This document shows positions 1-11,039 of a stretch of 28,635 bases of DNA, piece after piece. A program made the position numbers and the translations under genes. Under the pieces are notes generated by a model, which ran no database searches, had not been told where the DNA came from, and saw only the letters and a program-made list of their open reading frames with translations. The stretch's first letter is position 1. The number at the start of each line of letters is the position of its first letter. Source of the stretch: Hemicentrotus pulcherrimus (taxonomy: Eukaryota; Echinodermata; Echinoidea; Camarodonta; Strongylocentrotidae); NCBI GenBank assembly GCA_003118195.1, contig BEXV01000216.1, forward strand, positions 280,198-308,832, given 5' to 3'.

Positions 1-1615
1 CCATTGCGTATGAAACTGTTAAGCGCTTGAAATGTGTTTTGAAATCTGAACTTATATCAGCATGGGGTCATGATTCAATGCGCTGTCTTTAAAAAAAAAA
101 TCGTTTGAATTCATCAATACAACCATTTTAAATACTTGTCTAACCGTTTTCAGTGTCAAAGTACCTTAATAACACTTTAAAATAATTTAGAGTTTACAAG
201 ACTAGGGAATTCACTAAAATTGTTTTTATAAAAAGAAGTCATCGATTTCTGATAACGACATAGTCATGATTTTTAACGAGTTTGACGATCACTGATTGAT
301 AAATTTGACACTTCTTTTTTTGAATCTATTTCCTCCATTCAAAGCCCCCTGATGTCATAAATGATTAGGTGATAATTACTAGTCTATCGCTTCTAATTTT
401 AATGGGGGAGGGGCCGGGGTAACGTGATAATTTGAACCTAATTTGAGGCTGTAACCACACTGAGGTAAAACTATTTCAAGCAAAGCTATGACATAAGTGC
501 AACAGGTCGCCCAAAACTTTTACACTGGACATTTTCATTTCCCTGACAGGAAAAGTTTAACGTATCTGCTAGGAAAATAAAAATAACTGTCCCTAAAAAA
601 AAAAAATTATTTATAGCCAGGTAAGAAAATAAGTAGGAGACTTCATGTTTCACCTGGATGAATATAATTAGCACTGTATTGATACTCACATTAAATTAAT
701 CACTGACCGAAATATAAATTTCATTATCACGCGTTACATCCCCAAAGAGGAACAGACGTCCTCGAACTCCGACTAGGTTCAGTCGTATCAAAGAAAAAAG
801 TCATGCCATGTATTATTCATCCCTTTGTGACTTCCAGGTCATTTTGGTACCCCAGCTATCACAGGCACACACGCTTGTGCACCCTTTCCCGTTCCCCTCC
901 CACTCATCGCGGGAATCAACACGTAGGGGGCACAGGGGTGCACACGCATCGCTTTGGGGGAGCCCATATAGATCCCGCCCACCATAGCTACTGCGCATGC
1001 TCACGGAAGCTAATGCAACCACGGTAGCGAATCACAGACTACCCTTGATATTCGTCATAGAAACCCGTCACTGAACTTGTCTTTCTATACCTCCTTTGTT
1101 AACGTGACAGGGAATGGGGATTTGATCGCGACGGGAGAACCTACTTCGTTCCTGAAAGAAAGTCATGATTTGAAAACTTTCATCGTGATTTTCATTTGCG
1201 TTTTACTCGCACCGAACCACAGTTCTGTTGACATATTCGCTGTCATTCGGTCTGTATTGGGACTAGAGGACGAACTAAATGTGTTTAGTTTGCATCCTCT
1301 TCGTTAATTAATTCCTATTTCCGAAATTTCCAGTCATCAAATCTCACTTGTAATCAGCATGTTCTGTCTCCATCAGTAGCTGGGCATAAAGCTCTTCTTA
1401 CAGGCCTTTCAGTCTGGAGCTAAAAGCCTCGTCATTACACTGCCAGCTTACTTACTAGGTGCATCTTGACATTAGCAATTTATCAATTTCGAAGCGCTTG
1501 ATGGTCCACTTACCGTTCAAGCAAGCTTGGCTTCTATTTTCTCTCAATCGTTCTGCGTGGTCGCGGTTTATTCTCCCTACTACTTTGGAGATTCGTAAAG
1601 CTGGATTAATGCATC
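1..1615. other. 5' flanking and leader region, no coding gene recognised
   Basis: No supported exon is seen. The stretch is mostly AT-rich with short A and T runs; 840-1040 is richer in C, G and CpG. The transcription start is not visible, so the boundary between flank and 5' UTR is unknown. An open frame at 1077-1304 lacks ATG at its left end and resembles nothing I know. A TAA at 1607-1609, in frame with the ATG at 1616, closes the reading frame upstream and supports 1616 as the first in-frame start of this exon. Confidence 0.7.
840..1040 (+). promoter_or_regulatory. Candidate CpG-rich promoter
   Basis: This 200-bp patch is visibly richer in GC and CpG than its surroundings. It holds a GC-box-like CCCGCCC (974-980), an NRF1-like TGCGCATGCTC (992-1002) and an ETS-like ACGGAAGC (1003-1010) within about 40 bp, a combination seen in TATA-less animal promoters. 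It lies about 0.6 kb before the start codon, which would leave a long 5' UTR or an unseen 5' non-coding exon. This is inference from motifs only; no TATA box or initiator was identified. Confidence 0.25.
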
Positions 1616-1623
1616 ATGTCTAA
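1609..1623 (+). promoter_or_regulatory. Upstream ORF of four codons overlapping the main start
   Basis: An ATG at 1609 opens Met-His-His-Val and stops at TAA 1621-1623, so it overlaps the main ATG (1616) in another frame. A scanning ribosome meets it first. Its position could lower initiation at 1616 or require leaky scanning or backward reinitiation. Whether it lies in the mature mRNA depends on the unseen transcription start, though its closeness to the main ATG makes that likely. Confidence 0.5.
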
Positions 1624-2223
1624 TCGGGATTTCTCCATTAAAGTCGAACAGTCGCACCCAGACTTGAGTGATTTTCGTGATCTTCCCGATTTCTGTGAAT
1701 TTCGGAACGGAGACCTGAGTAACCAGCGGCATGCAGGTACGGGAGGAGGAGAAGGGCGATGCGGCAGTGATGGTGTGGCTGTCGTCATGAGCAATGGTAT
1801 TACTCGTACCAACAACATCCCGCTCAATGGGAACGCTACCTTTGGATTTGGTAGTACAGGAAGAGGGCTAGATGAAATTGGCCTTGATGGCTATGATGCC
1901 GGTGGTGGTGGTGGTGGTAGAGGAAGTGGTGGAGGGGGAGGAGGAGGAGGAGGAGGTGGTGGCGGTGGCGGCGGCGGCGGTGGTGATGGTGATGGCGATG
2001 GAGGCGGACGAAGAGGTAGAGAACGTAGAGATCGTAAGAAACGACAAAGTAAGGACACTGTCGCCAGCAAAGAAGATCGTCCTAAACCTCTCGGTCCAGG
2101 ACAACTGAAGATGAAGATCGACCGACCGGTGTACACCAACCTTGAATTCAATCACAAGTTTACACCTCATCAAGAAGTCAAGACAGCAAGACAACGGCTC
2201 CAGAAAAAGATGAAGCAGTTCAA
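1616..2223 (+). CDS. SLC26-like: SLC26-like exon 1: Gly-rich N-terminal extension and start of SLC26 N-terminus
   Basis: Codes residues 1-202 plus two bases of codon 203 (phase 2); donor GTAAGA at 2224. The start ATG has A at -3 and an in-frame TAA six bases upstream. Residues 1-95 are polar and Gly/Asn-rich. Residues 96-131 are nearly all Gly, with an unbroken run of 19 (105-123) followed by Asp-Gly repeats. Residues 132-147 are strongly basic (RRGRERRDRKKRQSKD), like a nuclear-localisation or membrane-contact patch. From about 164 the exon becomes family-like: IDRPVYTNLEF (168-178) matches the RPxY...F segment that forms part of the cytosolic N-terminus in SLC26 proteins. Usual SLC26 N-termini are far shorter before that motif. 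Starting at Met166 (2111) would give a normal-length protein, so the extension could be optional; I prefer the first ATG. The glycine codons mix GGT, GGA and GGC. Confidence 0.88.
1892..1999 (+). repeat. GGN trinucleotide repeat encoding poly-Gly
   Basis: GGT/GGA/GGC triplets run through coding exon 1, broken by AGA, AGT and GAT triplets. The unbroken Gly part is 1928-1984. Length variation in multiples of three between individuals is expected. The G-rich strand is the coding strand and could form two- or three-layer quadruplexes. Confidence 0.9.
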
Positions 2224-2875
2224 GTAAGATATACAGTGCATGTTTGAATATTAAAGAACACACCATTCAAATCCTCTAAGTCAAATGTCGTTTGATATAC
2301 ATCATGGTAACTAAGCATAGATCATGATAAAAAACAGTTTGATATAGTAATAAACGCTCACAAAAATGTAAAAATAATGCATGTCAACGATCATAATTCC
2401 ATAAATATTGTTGCGGGAAGAATTACGATACCATCATGTTAACATACTTTCTATTATCAAAATTCGAGAGACAATTAAATAAATATCAATTATCACTCCA
2501 CATCTCTGCTATCCAATCAAACTATGAGGGACAATGAACATTGCATTCAAGATTTATGATAATGGCAAACCTGATACAGTTTAATTTAGAGAAGGATTTG
2601 ATTTCTAGATTTGTCAGGACTGACATTATTCCCCTTTAAGGTAGGGTCGATCATTCTGTATCGCCTAAAATGATGTAACGCGCGCAAACAAAACATAACA
2701 TTTCTTCTGTTAGCATCATGTTATTTTCACTTTTATAGTTGATACATCTAACCAGGGACTAAACTAACAAGTCCCTGATCTAACATTAACACATTTACTT
2801 CTTTAACTACATAGAAGCATGTTTTTAAACCAGACTTTCAGAGGCAATCTAAAATTAATTATGGAAATTTTTCAG
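2224..2875 (+). other. Intron 1
   Basis: The 652-bp phase-2 intron has donor GTAAGA and acceptor TTTTTCAG. It is AT-rich. No repeats, genes or RNA signals were recognised. Confidence 0.85.
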
Positions 2876-3012
2876 TTGTGGAAACGCAGTAAAATCGGCC
2901 GCACAATCGGTGCTTCCTGTGTGCAAGTGGTTACCTGCTTACAAATTCAGGGAGTATCTGTCATCTGATTTGATCGCTGGGATTACCATGGGCATCGTCA
3001 ATATTCCACAAG
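2876..3012 (+). CDS. SLC26-like: SLC26-like exon 2: N-terminal linker and first membrane helix
   Basis: Codes residues 203-248 plus the first base of Gly249. It reads VLPVCKWLPAYKFREYLSSD then LIAGITMGIVNIPQ, the classic SLC26 lead-in (P...WLP.Y....L..D..AG...G...IPQG). The first helix ends in the PQG motif, which in known structures contributes to the anion site at a helix break. The start at 2876 was chosen because TTTTTCAG is a strong acceptor and restores the frame; a later AG at 2889-2890 does not. Donor is AG|GTAAGA. A 9.35-kb intron separates it from the next exon. Confidence 0.95.
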
Positions 3013-3051
3013 GTAAGATTATGGTATGATATACAGAGAGTGGGAGGGCAA

Positions 3052-3098
3052 AAGAGAGAGAGAGAGGGGGGGGGGGGNGGGGGGGGGGGGAGGGGGAG
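3052..3098. repeat. (AG)n followed by poly-G with one N
   Basis: Short AG repeat leading into a G run (3066-3090) with an undetermined base at 3078, then AGGGGGAG. The true run length is uncertain because sequencing slips here. Confidence 0.9.
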
Positions 3099-3275
3099 AT
3101 TGGACGGGGGAGCACAAAACGCTCCTTCTTCAAGACATCGCTGATAATATTTCCCCTCAATTATAAGGCAATAATTCAAGGCATGTCCTCTTACCGTATA
3201 CCCCTACTTTACTTCACCTGGGCCGAGATAAGAATGTAGATATACAGATCTTTCTAAACTACGTCGGTTACATGG

Positions 3276-3292
3276 CAGGGATTCGAGCCCTG
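3276..3292 (-). other. tRNA T-arm-like hairpin, possible SINE remnant
   Basis: Read on the minus strand, the 17 bases form a perfect 5-bp stem (CAGGG/CCCTG) closing a 7-base loop CTCGAAT, as in a tRNA T-arm or RNA polymerase III B box. No A box, anticodon arm or acceptor stem is seen around it, so this is not a tRNA gene. It could be a relic of a tRNA-derived SINE or chance. Confidence 0.25.
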
Positions 3293-3379
3293 TATACGAT
3301 GTGGTCCATCAAAATAATGAGAAAGGGAGAAGAAGATAAAAGGATACTTACTAAAGCGGCAGACAATGGGAGATAATAG

Positions 3380-3382
<3 letters not shown>

Positions 3383-3424
<42 letters not shown>

Positions 3425-3590
3425 GGGAGACAGAGAGAGAAAGAGGGACGGACAGACAGAGAAAGACGGAGACAGGGGGAGGGAGGGGAGAGACATAGAG
3501 ACATACATAGAGAGACAGAGACAGAAGGAGGGAGGGAGGGGAGAGACAGACCAAGGAGATACTAGGACAGACAGAAAGACACAAACAAAC
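3383..3590. repeat. (GA)n and purine-rich tract with GACA repeats
   Basis: Begins with fifteen GA units (3383-3412), followed by CAGA, GAGG and GACA variants. It is almost free of T for 200 bp. Polypurine/polypyrimidine DNA of this kind can form triplexes. Open frames on both strands here are artefacts of the repeat. Confidence 0.9.
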
Positions 3591-5370
3591 TTGCAAGACC
3601 ATTGTGAGATGAGACAGAGCATGTGAATAATAATATCTTAGCGTGGTATAGTCTAGCTTGGAGAGCGAAACTAATTCGTAAATATAATTCTTTTTTAAAT
3701 GTTGTCCACTTTTATTCCTTGCCGCGCTTCTGTATAAGCTCTTTAATGCTCCTTCTCGTTCTTTCATATCTATAGCGTAAATGTAAGCTTAGGCATGAGA
3801 CAGACACGTTTAGGTAGGGAAATATTTAGAAATCGCGACGCTTGAAAAGTCATACTTTATCCTTCAACTTGATGTCAGTGTGCTTAGTGGTGAGGCACAG
3901 GAGGTAAAATGAATACCTTTAAAGCCTGAGATGGGAAGAAGAAACGAATGGGGGCTGACCTTCATGATAGTGTTTATATTTCACAACAAAGTTGGTGGTT
4001 GCCACTCGGCTAGTTTCCTATCGTTACCTGTACTTGAACGAGACTCAAATAAGTGACCGTGTGTACTTTCTTGATTATTTTTAATAGGTTAAAGTTTGAA
4101 AGAGATGGACGGATAATAAGCTCCATGGAGATGGGAAAATATTTATGCTAAGGTTTAGATTGAGTTGATAAGACCATACATAAACAAATCCACAAACAGT
4201 CAGTAAATTTTCTGTATGAATACAAGTCACTAATCTAAAAATTCATCACGACGCAATAATCCACAAAAGCATTGTTTTTTTCTTCTCGTTATGATAGATT
4301 ATGTCGATAATCCTTTGCCATAATTTTTGGTGAGCTTTTATTGTGTAAAAGAGACTAAACTATGTTCGACTTGTTCGCAGGAAATGAGATAAATTAACAC
4401 TTCGAGATCAAAATCAATGAATGGAAAAGCATCGATTACAACGGAACAAACTACGTTTATCGTCGTCATAATAAGTCAATCGTTTGAGATTCAACCGATG
4501 TCTCACCATTCACTCGATGCATACGTATATGGTCGTGAAATGGCAGATAATGTATATGTATTGGTCATGACTCGCAAAAGATGAGCTGGTATTTTATTTA
4601 TCCGTTTAACTAGAGATTAACTAGCTTTCATAACTGCCAGGAAAATTATCTGGAAGTCCGATCTCCTTCAAAATAATGTGTAAATGTTATCTTGGTTTTC
4701 AATGAAAAATTTATTTAATAAGTATCGGAAACAAACATAAACAATTTGAGAGAGGGAATGAGAAACAGATAAGGGGATGAGAGAGAAGAAATGTTTATTC
4801 CTGCTGTGTATTAATGAAAATGTTCTCCATAGTTCTTCATATAGTTCTCAAAGTGTTTCACAGCCAGACAATCTGCTCAAGGGAGTAAATTTCGAACTAA
4901 TATGAGTTTGATGATTCTGATGACAAGGAGGCGCCATATTGAGCAGCTGCATCAGAAAAAGAAATAAGTTTGCAAGTCTGAACAAAAGTTATTTGGTTGT
5001 AGGAGCAATATACCTCAACCCTTTATTTAGAGAAATCAGTTTCTTTTTTCTTTTTTTCCTTTTTTGTTAATGAGGAGTGCCTTTCCTGAGTGGGGTTTAA
5101 GTTTGGAGTTGGGAAGCACTGGGGAACAAATGCCACATGCCCCAGCTGTATCAACCCGCAAACCAGTGAGCTAAACATAGAAACGTAATGACATAAAAAG
5201 AACACCCTTGTCGAGTACCTTAATATAACAGGGGGTCGGGAGTACAAAGACCTAAAGTGGAAATGGCAGGGAGAAGGAACCCAAGAGAAGGATTCTTGGC
5301 AAGGATGTGAGTCAGTATACACGTGAGCTTCATGGATGATACGAACAAGGATTAGTGTACACAAGTACAA

Positions 5371-5397
5371 AGAGAGAGGGGAGGGGAGGGGGAGGGN

Positions 5398-5439
<42 letters not shown>

Positions 5440-5474
5440 GATGTGAGAGAGAGAGAGAGATGGAGAGGGGGAGG
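5371..5474. repeat. (GA)n/GGGA purine tract with one N
   Basis: GAGGGG repeats, an N at 5397, about 17 GA units, then GA and GGGGGA variants. Same class as the tract at 3383. Confidence 0.88.
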
Positions 5475-6600
5475 CTAGGGGAGCTGTGAAATTGCATTAA
5501 TCGTTTAAACGCCACCCCGAACCCCTCTCCACCATTTTTTTTTTGTTTTACTCTCGTCGGCCATGAAAATGAGGCTCAGGGATAAAAGTATTATTTCCCT
5601 AAGTAAATGATCTCAAGAAAGTGACGGTGAACATTAATGACTGCATAGATAATCATTTTCACTTAAATAAAAAACAGAATAAAGCTTTCATACACAAACT
5701 GATACACTGTTGAATCAAGACTGGGTCACTCATTTGAAGGCTCTTAAAACCCATCACAACAATTTAATGATAAAAGCCTGTACATCATAAGAAAGCGATA
5801 CGTTGACAGATTCAAGACTAAGAAAGCAATATTTCATTTCTAACAATTTCATATTGTTAGCATCGTCTCGTCCTCATTGCCCCGACTTTTTTCTGATCAG
5901 GAAGATGACATATCGTTACTAGACGTCGTGGCAGCAGACAACCATATCCTCACACACACTGTAATTATAGAAAGGAAATTCCCTCGATCCAACGCAATTT
6001 GAACATGACCCAACCGTAATGTAGCCTGGATAATTTTAGCCGTACCCGGATGTGTTTCTATGGTAACACTAGGGGGACTTCATTAATGTATTTAGAATCC
6101 TTAATGTATCTTCCTTGCGACTTGGCGTTGGGTTGACGGTTTCTTCAAGAGAGTGTGCGTATTGTCAACTTCACCTTGGCCGTTGCCATAGCCCTTAAAA
6201 TATTCTAGAATGCTTGAAAAAGATACGTATTTAGACGATATAAAATCTTCCTGACTGAAATGACATCATATCAAACTTATCTTAACGAAGTTGCTGCAAT
6301 GTTTATTTTCCCCTTCAATTTAGGACTCCGTCCTAATAAGACGAGTCTAACAGATGCAATTATTGTCAGAACGATCAGAGAACGATGCGCAGATAGTGAA
6401 TAAAAGCTCTAAGATGTTAAAATCGTCCGCCTCTTAATAAAAAAGATGAGTAACTTATACTTACTTCCCATATCTCGTACCAAGTGTTATGTTATTCTCA
6501 TGATGACCATACTGCCCATGCTCATTTTCGTGAGGTTAAAATTTCGGTCAAATCCATTTTTAATGCCATACACACAGGATGGGGGAGGCCAACACGCTGT

Positions 6601-6614
6601 TTGTGACGTCACAA
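6601..6614. promoter_or_regulatory. Perfect CRE palindrome
   Basis: TTGTGACGTCACAA is a 14-bp perfect palindrome containing the full CREB/ATF site TGACGTCA. It lies deep in intron 2. One such site by itself is weak evidence for an enhancer. Confidence 0.2.
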
Positions 6615-7540
6615 GAATGGGGGGAAACTGAAGTTGACATTTTGACCCGCAGAAAACAGACGAAAGAAATTGAAAGTTTGTCACGTGGTCATGAAATTAT
6701 TAATCATCGGAAAATTACCTTATTCCTTTCCCCTGACCCCTACCTTCAGTTAATACAAACGAGTTTCCGATGTTCGGTAAATTAGTTAGAGACGGGCGAC
6801 TTTTTACAGTTAAGTTCTCGAGGGAATTGCATGGAAATTGCCAAGATACTGACATGCATAGTCACATGATGATGCGGTTAGTATCGGGTCGCTGCATTCG
6901 GTTAAGAAGAAATTAATATTTCGCCAAAAGCATGATCAGGTTTTAGGGGAGTAGTGGTTGAAACTGTCCCCTTAACGGCTTGACATAGACACAAATACCC
7001 ATTTCTTAGTATGTTGCCAAAATGTAAAAATAAAAACCAACTCACCCCTCCAGAAAACCCCAAAGGAATGAGATGAGCAATAGTATATTTTTCTTGAGAG
7101 GGATTTTGTAGCCTCTTAATGGACAACAGCTGAAAAACAGAAGATGTGTCATTTTTTGTTATGCCCTCTTCTCATCAACAACTAATTTTATGCCGCCCCT
7201 GCCCCCTCTCCCGATCCGTGCCAGGGCCCATAATGCCCCCCCCCAATAGACGTATTTATTTGTTCCAAAGTAGAATCATATTACACAAAAAGTAATAGGC
7301 TATATACCTCCCCCCCCCCTACAAACACATAAAAAAAAAAAAAAACTTGATAATGCCAAGTGAAAGCAGTAGAAGTTCTCTGTGACAGGACTTGGTGCTG
7401 TAGATAGTAGGTCCCGAATCAAAACCTCACAACGGGTTGCATACACAAATGATGGAAATCTACAACTCTGTGTCATCAATCGTACACAATACTTTGACCA
7501 AACGTTACAAACCCCAAGATGGCCCAGGGGAGGAGGTTGG

Positions 7541-7554
7541 TGGGGGGGGGGGGG
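7541..7554. repeat. T(G)13 mononucleotide run
   Basis: Run of 13 G after TTGGT in intron 2. Confidence 0.8.
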
Positions 7555-8157
7555 CAAATGTATTTCAAAATTGAGAAATTCTGAAGAAAAAAGAGTTTTA
7601 AGGAAATTTCTTTCGGACATTTATCTCTTACTTTTCTTTCTTAAAGGAAATCATAGATCATGTGAGTTTAAGTGTCTCCGTTTTATGCATGCAGCACTTT
7701 GATTGATAGGCGTTTATTAGCACGTTATTTATTTATTTTTTATCAGCAGTGGCCAAATTAGCAGATTGAATGACGTACTAGCAACAAGAAATATTATGGT
7801 ACCACTGACGTTGCAGTCCAATATTCCTATCAAAATAATTTGGACTCTGCGTTTGTTGTATCACCTCCATCTTATGTTGTCTACTGTTTTCATAAACATC
7901 TCCATGTAAACGATCTGGGTGTGTGTACCTTACGTCAAAATATCTAATTAAGCTTAAGCTGAATCTTAAATCAAACAATACCGTTAACCTTTTGCAATGA
8001 CAAAGTTATTATGATTCACTTCCACTGCGTATATGATATCTTATCACTGACTGCTATTTTCATACCTACGTCACATGGCCTGTCATATTTTGGGGTCAGT
8101 GTGTAAGCTTAAATTGCTCTATCATTCCGAACAATAAGCAACTAAAATCCCTTGTTT

Positions 8158-8448
8158 TCAGTAGGGACTATAAGTCATATTTCTATAACCTTGCTTTTTG
8201 TTACTCAAATGACCTGGAAGATAAATGTAGGGCGAGGTGTTTGAGGTCATATGGTCATCCCCACGATTATTCTCACTAATCCAATATCCTGCTAGGATGA
8301 GCCCTAGAGGTTGTAGAATGGTCACCTTGCATCCATCGGTAGCTACCTCGCACTCATCAGAGACATATGAGCATCGCTGACCCGTGATATCTAGGTTTCC
8401 AATTTCGGAATCGCGATGCGTGAACTGAAGAGGGTTGTAGTATTGCAC
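8158..8448 (-). other. Unexplained minus-strand open frame of 96 codons
   Basis: The frame runs antisense within intron 2 and is unlike the nearby low-complexity frames: its composition is balanced, with four closely spaced Cys (CSYVSDECEVATDGC) and no repeat. I recognise no family. A CTTCAG lies just upstream on the minus strand near the frame's beginning, so an acceptor is possible, but no clear donor follows and it ends in TGA. It could be a decayed transposon piece, an exon of a nested gene, or chance. Confidence 0.12.
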
Positions 8449-9552
8449 GCGTGAGATTTAATAATCGAAGACAGTGGTGATAGGAAAAAGTCTAGAGGCA
8501 AAAATTATATTTTCTGCTACTTGCGTTACATGTGATCTGTGTAGCCAATCTACTACTTTCCATAAGTCGCATTGTTATGCTGTTATATCTTGTCATGAAA
8601 CGAATTATCTCACAATTGTATTCACATTGTCTGCCACAACAGCCGATGTCCTGTATCGAACGAATATATTTCCATCATTCACAAAATCCATTCCATAATA
8701 TCTGTTTGAATGCTTTCGTGAATAATTTTTACGAAATTAATTCGTTTCCAAATCAATTCGTTTCCAAAATGGAATTATCATTGGTGATTTAAAACATCCG
8801 ATATGTTTTTGAATTAAACTGAACAAGATTTTAGCGGGGGCTTCCGGTCCTTGAGTCTAAAAGGCTATAATTCGACCTACTTCTATATCCTCGTCTGTCC
8901 TTTCGAAATTCGATCTGTAATATCAGATTAATTATGTCTAGCCTCTAGTCATATCATGGTTTCAAATTAATAATACTTAGAACGTTAAATATTTATTACT
9001 GTCAGTTCGAACTTAAAATTCTTCTATTTTTGTCTGTTTTTTTGTTGCTGCTTGTCTGTTGTTGTTCTTATTTTGAATATAACACACCTCCGTTGTCAGT
9101 TTTGTACCTATTATAAGCTGTTCACAACTTGATAGTTTAGTAAAGCTTCAAAGTCATGTCATCTGAAGGTCAAAGATCTGTCAGCATCGGCCTAATTATA
9201 ACTTTATCCAACACATATAATCCGATTTCAGGTGAGGGCAAGAATATAATCCTCTAATGATAATTACGAGTCATCCTCCCACCTATGTTCTGATTATCTT
9301 CAACTCCCTTTTCCTTTAAACAATTTTTTTTTTGGATCTACTCTGACATACTATGTTTCGGTATTTTCTTAATTTATAAAAGGTATTATTGTTTGTTCAG
9401 ATTAAAACGTCTTGTGCAACTACATCTTCTATTCGTTATTGAACGTGTCTAAGAATATCCTGGAATCTACTTGAAATTTCGTGATTAAAAGCAATGTTTA
9501 AAAACGTTCCTGCAGAGATAAAAATCGTATACATGTCTCATAATTTTCCCGA

Positions 9553-9695
9553 GATGTGTTTTTATAAAACGATGTGTTTTTATAAAATGATGTGTTTTTA
9601 TAAATGATGTGTTTTTATAAAATGATGTGTTTTTATAAAATGATGTGTTTTTATAAAACGATGTGTTTTTATAAAATGATGTGTTTTTATAAAAT
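9553..9695. repeat. 18-bp minisatellite, eight copies
   Basis: Unit GATGTGTTTTTATAAAAT is repeated head to tail eight times at 9553, 9571, 9589, 9606, 9624, 9642, 9660 and 9678. Copies 1 and 6 end in C instead of T, and copy 3 has lost one A (17 bp). The very high identity implies recent expansion. It lies in intron 2. Confidence 0.97.
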
Positions 9696-10002
9696 GCTAG
9701 TTAAAGATTCAGACCATGAAACTATCGAAAAAATTATATTCCACACAGAAATGAACCCTGGCGATAAATGATCGTCCTTGACAAGAATTTCCTTTGCTTC
9801 TATCGAGGGAGGGTATTTATAGCAATAGTTTTCATGTTCATGCATCTCTGAAAGTTTGTTAAAAGATAACAGATTTTCATGTGAAAAAAAAAGTAATCTT
9901 TGCAAACCAAGTACGCTGGTGACTCATTTATTAAATAAACTTGGAACAGGCAAGGCTGCACATGTGGGAGGATATTAAGACGAAAAAGGGGGTATGAAGA
10001 TA

Positions 10003-10067
10003 GAAAGAGGGGAGGGTGGAAAAAGAGAGAGAGAGAGATAGACAGAAAGCGACCAAGAGACAGAGAA
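10003..10067. repeat. Purine-rich (GA)n tract
   Basis: GAGG and GA repeats with GATAGACAGA at the end. Same class as the other purine tracts in this intron. Confidence 0.75.
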
Positions 10068-10890
10068 GCCAGACAAACTCGACTTGTGGCAAGTGGTACA
10101 GAGCATACATTATAATAGCGACATACAAAAATGAAGGTAAATGAAAAAGTATAAAATGAAAATAAAAATCGACCAATAAATGATAGGTTCCGATATGGCA
10201 CCGGCACCAGCGATTAGAGAATAGAAATCCAGATCGACAGGCAAATTTGCATAAACACATATAAGATACATAATAGCTGTATCAGCAGGTGTGTACATTG
10301 GAACATAAAGAGCGAAAAGGTGAATAAGAAGAGAACAAAATAGAGTGAAGAAGAGAGACCTAAAAGAGGCATGCAATAACAGGAGGTGCCTGGGAGGAGC
10401 GTGCAAATTCCTCTACGTGTGTACCCCTAATCCATGATTTCGATAAGGCACACGACTATAACTCAACAGAAGTGTTCTCTGTGAGATATAGGTGAAGCAT
10501 CCGTTTAACTTGACTTCCTCACCCCTCTTAATCCCCATATACCCCTCTTAATCCTTTCATCAGTTTGGTGACATACTGCTCCTATTCAGACTAACATTGT
10601 CTAATTCAAGCATCCAATTATCCATTTAAGCTGAAAACCCAGACAAAAAAATATCTTCAAATTTTCAAAATAACATTCATACAGTGATTCATAGCGTCTG
10701 AGTCGTTGAAGATTGCAGTAATATTGTATGGTATTATCACTGTATTGCTTTTTGTTTATAGATTTGATTCTGGTGGTTGTATTTCTGGAATTACTATTCA
10801 AACATTCCAGATGTATTGGTAAAATTACTCACATGATGTTAGGAGCAAATCTGATCAGTGGCATTGAGGGGGTAATGGCGTCATGATCAT

Positions 10891-10897
10891 GGAAGGG

Positions 10898-10928
<31 letters not shown>
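10891..10928. repeat. Poly-G run
   Basis: GGAAGGGGGA followed by 28 G (10901-10928). Able to form a quadruplex; the length may be a sequencing estimate. Confidence 0.9.
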
Positions 10929-11039
10929 AGTGTGTGCGTGCTAGACCATAGAATGAGGGAAGGTTGAAGTAATAGGGGCAATATCACGTTACCACTATTT
11001 CCTCTCTGTTCTTATTTCTCTCTTTTGTATCTATCTTTT

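Noticed and set aside
1077..1307. Upstream exon or small gene
   Set aside because: The frame has no ATG at its left end, no recognisable family and no clear splice sites linking it to exon 1.
1868..2266. Antisense open frames opposite exon 1 (Ser/Thr/Ala- and Pro-rich)
   Set aside because: They are shadows of the GGN repeat on the coding strand.
3270..3300. tRNA gene
   Set aside because: Only a T-arm is present; no A box, anticodon or acceptor stem.
3254..3767. Several open frames of 60-140 codons on both strands
   Set aside because: They arise from the GA-rich microsatellite; the translations are repeats of Ser-Leu or Arg-Glu.
9553..9695. CRISPR-like array
   Set aside because: The 18-bp units abut with no spacers, and the window is animal DNA.
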